Of a stretch of DNA of 64,000 bases, positions 31,756 to 41,500 are shown piece by piece. The translations under genes were made by a program, and so were the position numbers. The DNA lies in contig NZ_CAKMMG010000005.1 of assembly GCF_927798115.1 (NCBI RefSeq), forward strand, positions 277,296 through 341,295, read 5' to 3'. The notes beneath the pieces were generated by a model that searched no databases, was not told the origin of the DNA, and saw only the letters and a list, made by a program, of their open reading frames with translations. Each line of letters begins with the position of its first letter. Position 1 is the stretch's first letter. Origin of the DNA: Paenibacillus auburnensis. Lineage in GTDB: Bacteria; Bacillota; Bacilli; Paenibacillales; Paenibacillaceae.

Positions 31756-34095
31756 GTGAAACACTTAAGCTTCCTGAGTAAATTAACCTTATTCACCTTT
31801 GTAATCAGTACGCTTCCTGTGCTGTTCATCGGTTCTTTCTCTTACCTCACATCCTCCAGCGAAATTCAAAAAAATGTTAACAAAAGCAAAAAGGAACTCA
31901 TTTTACAAATTAACTCAAATGTAGAGCATAAGCTGACTACTGTCAACCAGACCCTGAACCAGGTCGTTAATTCTTCTGTACTCAAAAAAGCTTTGAATAA
32001 CCCGTTAAATGTAAACGATTTCATTTTATATAACGACCTGAGAAACGAAATCCGTAATATGCAGTCCTTTGACACGAAGCTGGAAGATGTGATTTTGCTG
32101 AATCAGCGGGAAAACTGGATGATCAAGAACTCCGGGCTCTACCGCCTGAATGAATACCAGAATTATGAGCAGCTAGCCAATCTGATGAATGTGCCCGACT
32201 CCACCTCCTGGGTATTGAACCCCTCTTCCCTGTTCTACAGCGAGGAGAGCATCAACGTTACCGGCTGTGATTACAGCATCAGTCTGATCAAGAAGCTGCC
32301 CACCTCCAAGCTGCAAAAATACGGTCTGGCCCTTGCCAATATCCCGGCCTGCAGCCTTCAGGATTTCATCAACTCTGAGATAGATCCGCTGGACAGTATT
32401 ATTGTCCTCGATGAATCCGGCAGAATATTGCTGCACCCGGATAAGACGCTGATCGGCCAGCCTGCCGTTGCCAGCGGATTTACGGATTTCCCGCTCGTTT
32501 CCGGCAAAGTTAAGCCTACAGGACAATTCAAGACGGTCATCGGTAAACAGGATTACTCTGTTACTTATTTGCGCTCGCAGCTGAACGGCTGGACCTATCT
32601 GTCGGTAACCTCCATTGAAGGATTAACCAAGGAATCGGGCAAAATCGGGACCTACACAATCATTGTCTGTGCCATGATGCTGCTGCTGTCCATTCTGCTC
32701 GCCTGGCTCGGTTCCCGCCGCATGTACACTCCGATCGAGCGGCTGCTGAATCAGATGGGGCTGCGTAGACCGGGAGTCAAAGCAAAATTCACGGATGAGT
32801 TCCAGTCGATCGGCGAGCAGATGCATCATTTATTCCAGTCCAAATCGCAGCTCGAAAAGGAGCTGAACCAGCATCTCCGGCAGGTGCGCACCTTTTTCCT
32901 GACAAAAGCCTTTCAGGGCAATATCAGAAAGCGCGAGCTGCTTGAGGAGCTGGAACAATACGGCTACCAGCCCTTAGTTGAAGAATGGAGAACAATGGCC
33001 GTCATTACGCTTAGCATCGACTTCTCTGCTGAGAACAGCTATGACAAAAAGGATCTCCACCTGCTGCTGTTTGCCGCCCATAATATGATTGAAGAGCTCG
33101 TTCCGCCGGAAGGCAGACTTGCCCCGGTGATCATCGACCACGCTGTTGTCACGCTGATTGGAAGCACGGAAGATAACGCGGAATCTTTTCACCAGACACT
33201 GTATGCCTTGACGGAGAATCTGCAGCAGGAAATTAACAATTACCTGAAGCTGCAGGTCAGTATCGGTTTGAGTCTGCCTTTTCACAACATCGATAAACTG
33301 TCTATTGCCTATAAGGAAAGTCTCGAAGCCTTGAAATACCGGATCACACTCGGCAAAGGCATCATCATCCAGTATGAGAATATCAACTCCGGCAAGCATT
33401 ATCTCAACTTAAACTATCCGACACATACTGAAAATGACCTGATGGATGCTATTAAACTGGCCGATACCGAAAAGGCGAAGGAGCTGCTGCATAAACTGTT
33501 TGCCTGTATTTTTAAGCTGGGGCTGTCACCGCAGGAATATCAGATTCCGCTGACCCGTCTGCTGGGCAATATTCTCATTATGATGCAGGAGTCGGGGATT
33601 AGCCTGAATCAGATCTATCATGCGAACGGTTCGTTATTCGAGGAGCTGACTGATCTGCATATTGTCGCCGAAATCGAGGACTGGTTCTGGAGTATCGTGA
33701 TTCTGCCGATGATCAGGATTTTCCACAGCCGGCAAAATGCCCAGTACCATAACATTTCCGAGAAGATTATCGACATCGTGCAGCATGATTATGATAAGGA
33801 TCTGACGCTGGAGGAATGCGCTTCACGCCTTCATTATAATGCCAACTATATCAGCAGTGTCTTCCGCAAGGAGACGCAGTATTATTTCAGTGAATATCTT
33901 GCGATGTACCGGTTCAAAATGGCCAAAAAATGGCTGGAGGAAACCGATATGCCGATTAAAGACATTGCTGCGAAGCTCAGATACAACAATTCACAGAATT
34001 TCATCCGCTCCTTCCGCAAGCAGGAAGGGATGACGCCTGGCCAATACCGTGACAACGCAAGCTCCCGGCCCAAAGCGGTACCGGATGATTACTGA
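31756..34095 (+). CDS. Membrane-bound AraC-family regulator with extracytoplasmic sensor domain (YesS/RhgR-like)
   Basis: 779-residue one-component regulator. A transmembrane segment (KLTLFTFVISTLPVLFIGSFSYL) is followed by a ~250-residue extracytoplasmic Cache-like domain (VILNQRENWMIKNSG, IIVLDESGRILLHPDKT, GWTYLSVTSIEGL), a second transmembrane segment (IGTYTIIVCAMMLLLSILLAWL), a long cytosolic linker and a C-terminal AraC DNA-binding domain (DLTLEECASRLHYNANYISSVFRKE, MPIKDIAAKLRYNNSQNFIRSFRKQEGMTPGQYR). This matches B. subtilis YesS (RhgR), activator of rhamnogalacturonan genes. The frame opens at GTG 31744, but AAAGGTG sits 9-10 bases before the GTG at 31756, so that start is preferred. 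It probably activates the pectin operon and the divergent binding-protein gene. Confidence 0.9.
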   Translation: MKHLSFLSKLTLFTFVISTLPVLFIGSFSYLTSSSEIQKNVNKSKKELILQINSNVEHKLTTVNQTLNQVVNSSVLKKALNNPLNVNDFILYNDLRNEIRNMQSFDTKLEDVILLNQRENWMIKNSGLYRLNEYQNYEQLANLMNVPDSTSWVLNPSSLFYSEESINVTGCDYSISLIKKLPTSKLQKYGLALANIPACSLQDFINSEIDPLDSIIVLDESGRILLHPDKTLIGQPAVASGFTDFPLVSGKVKPTGQFKTVIGKQDYSVTYLRSQLNGWTYLSVTSIEGLTKESGKIGTYTIIVCAMMLLLSILLAWLGSRRMYTPIERLLNQMGLRRPGVKAKFTDEFQSIGEQMHHLFQSKSQLEKELNQHLRQVRTFFLTKAFQGNIRKRELLEELEQYGYQPLVEEWRTMAVITLSIDFSAENSYDKKDLHLLLFAAHNMIEELVPPEGRLAPVIIDHAVVTLIGSTEDNAESFHQTLYALTENLQQEINNYLKLQVSIGLSLPFHNIDKLSIAYKESLEALKYRITLGKGIIIQYENINSGKHYLNLNYPTHTENDLMDAIKLADTEKAKELLHKLFACIFKLGLSPQEYQIPLTRLLGNILIMMQESGISLNQIYHANGSLFEELTDLHIVAEIEDWFWSIVILPMIRIFHSRQNAQYHNISEKIIDIVQHDYDKDLTLEECASRLHYNANYISSVFRKETQYYFSEYLAMYRFKMAKKWLEETDMPIKDIAAKLRYNNSQNFIRSFRKQEGMTPGQYRDNASSRPKAVPDDY

Positions 34096-34101
34096 GTATA
34101 G

Positions 34102-34163
34102 CTCATAACGCAAAGACCGCCGGTATGACAGCAGGAGCGCTGAGGCCGGCGGCTTGAAATGAG
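34102..34163 (+). terminator. Hairpin after the AraC-type regulator gene
   Basis: CTCAT/ATGAG at the base (34102-34106; 34159-34163) and a strong CCGCCGG/CCGGCGG stem (34117-34123; 34146-34152). No clear U run, so termination efficiency is uncertain. Confidence 0.45.
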
Positions 34164-34200
34164 TTACTTCGGATGCGCTATGATAATAATGAAGATTACC

Positions 34201-34917
34201 TTACCTTTCAATAGCTTTGGGGTTACGCGGCTTCCTTGATCTTATAAACCAAATAATAGCAGCAGCGGCAAGCAGCACAACACCACCGCCCGCAATAGCG
34301 ATGTTCTTGATATCAGGCACATATACCACCAGACGGAGCGGCTCGGAATCAGCCAGCGTAATACGCCAGGATAAGGTGTTGCCCTCTTGGGAGACTGCAT
34401 TATTCGCTCCATATAAGTCATAAGGCAGCGTTAATTTAAAATTGACTGCCAGGCTCTGCATCAGCAGCCTTGCCAGTGATTTCGGCATATTCAGCTTCCC
34501 AAGGCCGTCCGCGATCTCGTCCGAATAGGCGTTCAGCTTCGGCCGGGCTTCAACATCATATTTGGTATACAGCCATCTGTCCGTTGTAACCACCTGCGTG
34601 TCCACAATGTCGATATTTCCCGCAGTCGCCTGCATATCCTCCAAGGAATCATACGTCTTCATAAACTGATAATTCGTGGATTTGCCGCTTTGGCTCTTAT
34701 GCAATTGAATGTCTGCAGCCGCAAGCCGGGTTACCAGTACTTCCTCCAGCTTCCCTCCGATTAGCGACTCTGTGCGGGCATCCAGCAGAATACTGAAGGC
34801 GAGGTCTAGACTCCCGTCCTTCTTCACCGTCATATGCGCTGTACCGCTGGCACAGCCGGCCAGGAGAAGCAATGTGGACAGGATTAGCATGGCTAAACAT
34901 AATCTTATCCTTTTCAA
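34201..34917 (-). CDS. DUF3153-type membrane-anchored lipoprotein
   Basis: 238-residue lipoprotein with lipobox LLLAGCAS, a beta-rich extracellular domain (TAHMTVKKDGSLDLAFSILLD, LTRLAAADIQLHKSQS, FKLTLPYDLYGANNAVSQEGNTLSWRITLADSEPLRLVVYVPD) and a C-terminal transmembrane helix (IAIAGGGVVLLAAAAIIWFI) with a basic tail. This arrangement fits DUF3153 lipoproteins of Paenibacillus and Bacillus, whose function is unknown. Start: GGAGGG is only 1 base before an ATG (34923) but 7 bases before a TTG (34917), so the TTG is preferred; it still gives a proper signal peptide. No operon partner is visible. Confidence 0.75.
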   Translation of the reverse strand: MKRIRLCLAMLILSTLLLLAGCASGTAHMTVKKDGSLDLAFSILLDARTESLIGGKLEEVLVTRLAAADIQLHKSQSGKSTNYQFMKTYDSLEDMQATAGNIDIVDTQVVTTDRWLYTKYDVEARPKLNAYSDEIADGLGKLNMPKSLARLLMQSLAVNFKLTLPYDLYGANNAVSQEGNTLSWRITLADSEPLRLVVYVPDIKNIAIAGGGVVLLAAAAIIWFIRSRKPRNPKAIER

Positions 34918-35010
34918 TCTCATCCCTCCAGTTGCTTCATTTCTCTTTTCATTATACATAATTTACGGAGCCTTTGATTTTGCGGATCAGCGGACACCGA
35001 ACATAACAAA

Positions 35011-35047
35011 GACCGCAAGCCACCGGTAATCCCGGATGCCTGCGGTC
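35011..35047 (-). terminator. Terminator after kimA
   Basis: GACCGCA (35011-35017) pairs with TGCGGTC (35041-35047), with an inner ACCGG/CCGG(A/G)T-like stem. On the minus strand TTTGTT follows. Confidence 0.75.
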
Positions 35048-35064
35048 GTTTGACTATACAGCGT

Positions 35065-36894
35065 TTATTTTTTCAAATGATAGGGAACTGTAGTAATAAT
35101 TACATTTCTCCGGTACAGCAGATGGGCCCGGATCAGCAGGCTGGACTGGTTATGGAGAATGTTATGCCAGCCCTTCTTGGGAATGAACTGCGGTACGATT
35201 ACAGTCACCTGATAATTGGACTCACTTGCCTTGCGCTGAACCGTATCGATAAACTTGGTCAGCGGATGGATGATGCTGCGGTAAGGTGAATACAGCGTCA
35301 CGAGCCTGATCTCGGGGTGGAACTTCTTCCACTTCTCTTCAAATATATTCTCATCATCCCGTTCAAACGGGACATGGACGGCAATAATCTGATCGGCGGA
35401 CAATGATTGCGCATAGCGTAGCGAGTTCTCCACCACATGGGTAATCCCGGCAACTGGCAGGATGATAATATTGCCTTCAATCGCCAGAGGCTCTTCTTCA
35501 CAGGTTGAAATCCGCAGCTGGTCAGCCACTGCCTCGTAATGCTTGCGGATCCGGTAAAAGAGCAGGATGATCAGCGGCAGGAAAACCAGCACCGGCCACA
35601 CCTGCGGGAATTTAGTCAGGAAGAACATAATAGTAACGATGAAGCTGATTAATGCGCCAGTCGTGTTGATAATCAGCTTGCTGACCCAGCCTTCCGGCTT
35701 CTGGCGGATCCATTTAATCATCATGCCGGTCTGGGACAGCGTAAAGGGAATGAACACCCCCACCGCATACAGCGGAATCAGATGCTCAGTGCGTCCTTCG
35801 AAGGCGATGATCAGAATAATGGAGAGGATTCCAAGGCTGAGTATACCGTTTGAATACCCTAGCCGGTCACCGCGGACCGTGAACATTCTCGGGATAAATT
35901 TATCCTTAGCCAGATTAACCGCCAGCAGCGGAAATGCGGAATACCCCGTATTCGCCGCCAGAATCAGAATCAGAGCCGTGGTCCCTTGGACAAAGAAATA
36001 CATGAAGTTCCGTCCAAAAACCTGTTCAGCAATCTCTGAAACGACGGTAACCTTTTCATTCGGCGTTATTCCATAATAGTATGCCAAGAACACAATTCCT
36101 GAAAATAAAAAAGCCAGCAGTACACCCATGGCAGCGAGCGTTTTGGCCGCATTGTTCGGCGCCGGTGCCTTGAAGTTGGGAATGGCGTTGGAAATTGCCT
36201 CGACCCCGGTCAAGGCCGAGCTGCCCGACGAGAACGCTTTTAGCAGCAGAAACAGGCTGATCCCTGCTACCGGTGTGCCTATAGGGGTATGAAGATCTGA
36301 AGGTACATCTCCGGACATAATCCGGAACAGCCCCATTCCAAGCATTACAAAGATTGCAAGCACAAACAGATACACCGGGTAGGCCAGGAATGACGCAGAC
36401 TCCGTCACTCCCCGTAAATTCAGGGTCGTTATCAGCAGAACAAATATGACGGCGATAATGACATTGTACGAATGCAGGCTGGGAAAAGCGGAAGTAATCG
36501 CATCCGTACCCGCAGATACACTTACGGCAACCGTTAATATATAGTCCACGAGCAGTGAGCCTCCGGCCACCAGACCGGGATATTTGCCCAGATTCTCTTT
36601 GGACACAACGTAAGCTCCCCCGCCATGAGGGTAAGCAAAAATAATTTGCCGGTAGGATAAAATCAGGGCCGTCAGCAGTACAAGAACTCCAATGGCTATA
36701 GGAATCGAATACCAGAACGCAGCCGTGCTGAGCGTAATCAGAACCAGCAGAATCTGCTCAGGACCATAAGCAACCGAGGATAATGCATCTGATGATAGAA
36801 TGGCTAGCGCTTTTGTTTTGTTTAGTTTCTGGTCGCCCAATTGATCTGATTTCAGCGGCCGTCCAATCAGGAATCTTTTTACCGAAATCATCAT
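35065..36894 (-). CDS. kimA: KimA-type potassium importer (KUP-like APC permease)
   Basis: High-affinity potassium/proton symporter of the KimA (YdaO) type, 12 transmembrane segments plus a ~150-residue cytosolic C-terminal domain. The N-terminal half is almost diagnostic: ALAILSSDALSSVAYGPEQIL, YRQIIFAYPHGGGAYVVS, SLLVDYILTVAVSVSAGTDAITSAFP, FSSGSSALTGVEAISNAIP and FTVRGDRLGYSNGI. ATGs at 36894 and 36891 both follow GGGTGAGG; the GTG at 36903 is unlikely. In B. subtilis kimA is controlled by a c-di-AMP (ydaO) riboswitch and the protein is inhibited by c-di-AMP; here only ~110 bp separate it from marR and no such riboswitch is seen, so transcriptional control must differ. Confidence 0.93.
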   Translation of the reverse strand: MMISVKRFLIGRPLKSDQLGDQKLNKTKALAILSSDALSSVAYGPEQILLVLITLSTAAFWYSIPIAIGVLVLLTALILSYRQIIFAYPHGGGAYVVSKENLGKYPGLVAGGSLLVDYILTVAVSVSAGTDAITSAFPSLHSYNVIIAVIFVLLITTLNLRGVTESASFLAYPVYLFVLAIFVMLGMGLFRIMSGDVPSDLHTPIGTPVAGISLFLLLKAFSSGSSALTGVEAISNAIPNFKAPAPNNAAKTLAAMGVLLAFLFSGIVFLAYYYGITPNEKVTVVSEIAEQVFGRNFMYFFVQGTTALILILAANTGYSAFPLLAVNLAKDKFIPRMFTVRGDRLGYSNGILSLGILSIILIIAFEGRTEHLIPLYAVGVFIPFTLSQTGMMIKWIRQKPEGWVSKLIINTTGALISFIVTIMFFLTKFPQVWPVLVFLPLIILLFYRIRKHYEAVADQLRISTCEEEPLAIEGNIIILPVAGITHVVENSLRYAQSLSADQIIAVHVPFERDDENIFEEKWKKFHPEIRLVTLYSPYRSIIHPLTKFIDTVQRKASESNYQVTVIVPQFIPKKGWHNILHNQSSLLIRAHLLYRRNVIITTVPYHLKK

Positions 36895-37007
36895 CTGCCT
36901 CACCCGACTTTTTTTAAAGTTATATTACCCAGAAAAGTATTGATTAAATTCAATCCATAATATACATTTCACCAGGCGATTGCGCAACAGATTTAATTTG
37001 GGGCAAC

Positions 37008-37424
37008 TTAAAGCCAGTCCTCGGTAAGCAGCTGTTTCAGCAGCTGCACCTGCTCCGCGCCGATCCGCGCAGCTATCTCCTGCTCAATCCCCTGCTTGAT
37101 CTCCAGCATCCTCCGGCACACTTCGGTTCCTTTTGACGTCAGAACGATATATTTATCACGGCTGTTCCCTTCCACCTGAACGGTCTCCACATAGCCCTCG
37201 TCCAGCAGCACATTGATCGTTTTTTGTGCTCCCTGGCGGGAAATACTGATTTGCCGGCTGATTTCGGAGATGGACAGTCTGCCGTACAGCTCCAGCTTCG
37301 CCAGAATATGTGTTTCAGTGTGATTCAGCGGATCACCGCTTCGTCCGGTTACCTGTTCCCGTAGAACCTTATGCTTCTCACTAACCAGGTCAATCAGATT
37401 TAAATCGCGGATATACTCCTTCAT
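37008..37424 (-). CDS. MarR-family transcriptional regulator
   Basis: 138-residue winged-helix repressor: NHTETHILAKLELYGRLSISEISRQISISRQGAQKTINVLLDEGYVETVQVEGNSRDKYIVLTSKG covers the HTH and wing, with helical dimerisation parts on either side. ATG at 37424 follows GGAGGGCC. The open frame extends to 37499, but that part lies in the promoter/operator region and is excluded. It is divergent from a DUF2798 gene, a common pairing in which the MarR protein represses the membrane protein gene. A palindromic operator overlaps the -35 of that gene. The ligand is unknown. Confidence 0.88.
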   Translation of the reverse strand: MKEYIRDLNLIDLVSEKHKVLREQVTGRSGDPLNHTETHILAKLELYGRLSISEISRQISISRQGAQKTINVLLDEGYVETVQVEGNSRDKYIVLTSKGTEVCRRMLEIKQGIEQEIAARIGAEQVQLLKQLLTEDWL

Positions 37425-37480
37425 AATAAAGGCCCTCCAGTAATGGGATACGGATTCAGTTTGAAGGAATGCTTTCACTT

Positions 37481-37499
37481 TTGTCAACTCGGTTGACAA
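37481..37499. promoter_or_regulatory. MarR-type operator
   Basis: TTGTCAACTCGGTTGACAA: perfect 7-bp arms and a 5-bp centre. It contains the -35 hexamer of the DUF2798 promoter, so binding would exclude RNA polymerase. Confidence 0.75.
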
Positions 37500-37521
37500 T
37501 ATTTCATCCTCCTGATACTAT
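37493..37521 (+). promoter_or_regulatory. Promoter of the DUF2798 gene
   Basis: TTGACA (37493-37498), a 17-base spacer and TACTAT (37516-37521), ~40 bases before the start codon. Confidence 0.8.
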
Positions 37522-37561
37522 GAGTGAAGCTTAACAACTTAACTTTAAGGGAGTTTGAACG

Positions 37562-38035
37562 ATGGGTAAAAATAAAAAAGAAGCACTGATTTTCACCAGT
37601 ATGATGTGCTTTTTAATGGTCGTCGGAATGAGCTTTTATAACGTAATTCTATTCAACGGTGCAACCAATAGAGTATTCCTTGAAGTTGCCGCCGGACTGC
37701 TTCCGGCACTGATTGTTGCCTTATTCCTGGACATTGTTGTCATCAGCAAAATCGCCAAAGGGCTGGCCTTCAAGCTGGTTAAGCCTTCCGATCCGATGAT
37801 CAAAAAAGTGCTGACCATTTCCGTCTTTATGGTTTGCGGTATGGTTATCTGCATGTCCCTATATGGCACACTAGCACACTACGGATTCGGAGACAACTTC
37901 CTCCGTCACTATCTGTCTACCCTCGGATTTAATTTCATCTGTGCCCTACCGCTGCAGCTGCTGGTGGTTGGACCCCTGACCCGCTTCCTGTTCACCAGAA
38001 TTTTTCCGGTGAACACTGCGGTGCAAAGCGCATAA
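37562..38035 (+). CDS. DUF2798 family membrane protein (two tandem units)
   Basis: 157-residue membrane protein with four hydrophobic segments arranged as two DUF2798-like units: EALIFTSMMCFLMVVGMSFYNVI...LLPALIVALFLDIVVISKIA and KVLTISVFMVCGMVICMSLYGTL...FICALPLQLLVVGPLTRFLF. The internal repeat (MCFLMVVGMSFYN compared with FMVCGMVICMSLYG) is clear. The function of the family is not known. ATG at 37562 follows AAGGGAGTTTG. It is divergent from a MarR regulator whose operator overlaps this promoter, so expression is probably induced by whatever releases MarR. A small membrane protein gene follows ~70 bp later and may be co-transcribed. Confidence 0.85.
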   Translation: MGKNKKEALIFTSMMCFLMVVGMSFYNVILFNGATNRVFLEVAAGLLPALIVALFLDIVVISKIAKGLAFKLVKPSDPMIKKVLTISVFMVCGMVICMSLYGTLAHYGFGDNFLRHYLSTLGFNFICALPLQLLVVGPLTRFLFTRIFPVNTAVQSA

Positions 38036-38102
38036 GCATTGCTTGATCCTGCAGATTCCTGGGTAATAATGGATACAATCTGCCAGGAAAGGATGTTGTG
38101 CC

Positions 38103-38471
38103 GTGCTTACCAAAAAGGATGGTATCTCACTCTTCGTTCTAGTCGCAGCTCTTGTACTCATTAATATATTCGGCTCATCCCTGGATTCGCTGATGTGGGA
38201 CAAATTCACTTTGCTCGTCAACTGTTTTCTGGCCCAAGGCGTGTTCATCACGCTGTTGAATCTGTTCAGGCCAAGTGTTAACCGTAAACCGTCCATCGGT
38301 CTGATCCTGCTGTCACTGCTTACCGGGCTCATCGCTCTCGTGATTATTATCGCTTCCGAGATGAGTCTGCTGAATCAGATTTTACTCACTTTTCTCCAGG
38401 CCATGGTTACCTACGCCGAATCCCTGCTGCTGCGCAAGGAGCTTAAGGGAGAGGATGGGCGGCAGATTTAA
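38103..38471 (+). CDS. Small membrane protein of unknown function
   Basis: 122 residues with three hydrophobic segments (GISLFVLVAALVLINIFGSSL, LLVNCFLAQGVFITLLNLF, SIGLILLSLLTGLIALVIIIASEM) and a charged C terminus (LLLRKELKGEDGRQI). I do not recognise a family. The start is a GTG at 38103 preceded by AAAGGATG 7-8 bases away. It follows the DUF2798 gene by 67 bp without a terminator and is ended by a bidirectional terminator, so it may belong to the MarR-controlled unit. Coding status rests on the ribosome binding site, length and hydrophobic pattern. Confidence 0.65.
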   Translation: MLTKKDGISLFVLVAALVLINIFGSSLDSLMWDKFTLLVNCFLAQGVFITLLNLFRPSVNRKPSIGLILLSLLTGLIALVIIIASEMSLLNQILLTFLQAMVTYAESLLLRKELKGEDGRQI

Positions 38472-38493
38472 GTTCTATATCCATCGCAAAAAT

Positions 38494-38533
38494 AAACAGT
38501 CCCGTGTGCATTAGATCTGCACCGGGACTGTTT
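38494..38533. terminator. Bidirectional terminator between the small membrane protein and GH32 genes
   Basis: AAACAGTCCC (38494-38503) pairs with GGGACTGTTT (38524-38533), with an inner GTGCA/TGCAC pair. It ends both the plus-strand unit and the long minus-strand GH32 gene. Confidence 0.87.
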
Positions 38534-38592
38534 GTCGGATTACAATAAATACTTCTGCTGTACAGAATTCATATTCAAAACTTCGGAGAAAT

Positions 38593-41500
38593 CTAGAAAT
38601 CCAGAGACCATTTCTGAGCGTCAGCACCGGGTTGAACGGCCGCCAGGGTCAGGCTCAATCCGTCCTCAGAGACAGCCAGCGCCAGATGATTATGAACAGA
38701 GAGGATGGCCGCTGAGCCGTCCATATTCTTTTGGATGATCCAGCGCTGGTTGTTGTAACCTAAGTAGGAATAGAGTTGGATTACGTTCCGCTCCGTGTTC
38801 AGATCAAGAGCCTGGCCGGAAGCCGTACGGATGGAGTACGAGCCTGCTTCATCGCCCGTCGGCACGAACGTCCACTTTTGATCTGTCGCTTCATGAGTAT
38901 CGCTGACCGTGACGGGTTCACCATTTACCTGGTTAGCCGTATACAGGGCTTTCCGGAATCCTTCGTTTACCACGCTTGAGGTTATCAGGTTCGCCGGAAC
39001 CGCTCCGCTTATATTTACGTTCTGAAAAGAAGCAGCCCCCCCGAATACATGCAGTCCAAAATGGCCTGCCGCAAAGGTTCCGTCCTGCACATCCATGATT
39101 CGCTCTCCTCCCAGGTACACTGCAATATGCGGTCCCTCCGCTTGTATCTTTAAACGATACGTCCGGTCTGGAAGAATAAAGGCTGGAACCTTGGCCAACA
39201 CCTGCCGTTCTTCAAAACGCCCATTTATTTTGTAGAACAGACGGACCGACTTCATATTCGGGTCCAGATTGAGGTAATAACCGCTGCGCCCGTCCGGGCT
39301 TGCCCGGAACAGGAGGGAGCCCGCTCCTCCGGCCGTGCCGAGCTTCATCTCAGCTTCATAAGTGAAATCCCCCGCCTGCTCCCCGGCAATATAATTCGCA
39401 TCGCCACCGGTGTAATTCCCGCGGATGCCATCTTCACTGAGCAGCCATGAAGCCACGGACCGATCTTGGGTCCAACCGCTGAGGTTGGTACGGAACTCCC
39501 CTCCGGAGACATTCACTCGAACACTTGCAGATATCTTTCCATTTGGTGTGGATACTGAAATGACGGCTGCCCCAACTTTTAGCGCATCAATCACCGCCTG
39601 GGAATGTTCTGCAGCCTTAATGTTGACGGCTTCCGGATTGCTGGACTTCCATTTCAGCGGCTCTGTACCGATGCCGGGTCCATTTTCCAGGACCGCCTGC
39701 AGCGTTTCAATATGCCCTACACCCAGTTCACGGTTACGGGTATCCATGACAATCCGGGGGGAGAGAACCGGCTCAGAATTCCAAACCGACGCCAGTTTAT
39801 ACACTTTCAAGGAGACCATCTTCACATTGCCGCCCTTGGTATAGAAGCTCATCCCCCGGCTGGCCGGGTCCGGAAAAATGACATCCGAGAACACGGACTT
39901 CCCGCCATTCACAAACACCTCTACCGAAGATTCATCCACCAGAATGCGCAGTTTGATCCGGCCGCTCTCCGTTAATGCCTGCGTTTCATGTCTGGTACTG
40001 AACAGGCTGGAGAAATCGGTTATTCCCGAAAGAGAGCGGTCCACAAATACCGTGCTCACGCCCGGCTTGTAGCCCACAACCGTCTTCTGGGCGGCACCCT
40101 CACGCAAGTTAAATCCGAATTCCGATACACTGCTGCCGGCGGGAATCTCCACCTCAGCTTCGATTTCGTAGGCACCGGAAGTCATGCCTTTCAGCAGATT
40201 TTGCGAAGAGGGACTGATATCCTTGTTAGACGCCGAATAAAGGGCGCTGCGCAGCGATTCCAGCTCTTTGACCGGACTCTGGGCAAGCCGTATCCCGTCG
40301 CTCGTCTTCACCAGGGTCACTTCTCTCGGGATCGTCAATTCCCCCTTCCAGCCCAGTGTCGGAAAGGCAAACGGATAATCCCAGTTCGACATCCAGGCCA
40401 GCATCACTCTGCGTCCATCCTGCATGTCAGAGAAGGACATGGAGGCATAGAACTCTTTTCCAAAATCGGTTCTCAGCACGGTTCCAGCCGGATTATCATT
40501 CACGAATTTTCCTTCAGCCGTCAGACTCCCCACGAAATATTCCGCATCCGAACCGCCCGTTGCCTGATTCGCACCCGTACTGATCATGAGTACCCATTTC
40601 TTCTCTGCCGTCCCCTGAACCGTAAGCGGGAACAGGTCAGGACATTCCCACACACCGCCGCGGACATAAGTGCCATAACCCCAATTGTCGGTCAACGTCC
40701 AGTCGAGCAGATTCGTTGAGGTAAAAAACCGGATATGATCGCCGCCCGATACAACCATGACCCAGCGGTTATTCCCCTCATCACGCACTACCTTAGGATC
40801 ACGGAAATCCCAGCCTCCAGGGTCCTCTCCGCTTCTTCCGGGGTTCTCAATAACAATAGGACGATCCTTGGCATATGCCCACGTACGCCCCTGATCCTTG
40901 CTGTAAGCCAGACCAATCCGCTGGTTGCCATTAAAGGCATCCGGATTAAAGGAAGTATAGTAGGCGATAAGCCCCTGGCCGCCCGAATCCGTGAACAGGC
41001 CTGAGGCATTATTCAAATCCGCTACAGCCGATCCGGACCAGACATGCCCGTAATCATTCCAGGGAAGGGCGATAGGAAGACGCTTCCAATTCAGCATATC
41101 TTTGCTGACTGCGTGAGCCCATGTACCTCCATCCTGATGGAAGAGATGATACTCTCCGGCAAAATAGACCAACCCGTTCGGATCACTCACAGAACCGCGC
41201 ATCGGCGTGTAATGATACTGCGGCCGGTATTTTTCATTATTATAGCTGGAAGCTTCTGTAACATAGGTGTTCTGAAAATAGGCGGTCCCGCTGTTTACAA
41301 CAAGCCCTGCATTCCCATTTGTGTACGAACTATCCGTAACATCAATGGCCGCCGGAGTATATCCATCCACAAAAATTTGGATTCTTTCCCCCTTCGCCTG
41401 GACTTCTACCGCATGCTTTGCCCCCGCCCGGCTCGGATAAGTACGTGCTGAGCTTGCGATGACCTTGCCGTTTGCTTGGGTTAGACGGACGCGAAGCTGA

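Noticed and set aside
36904..37007. c-di-AMP (ydaO) riboswitch ahead of kimA
   Set aside because: Looked for because B. subtilis kimA has one. The gap is too short and lacks the expected helices.
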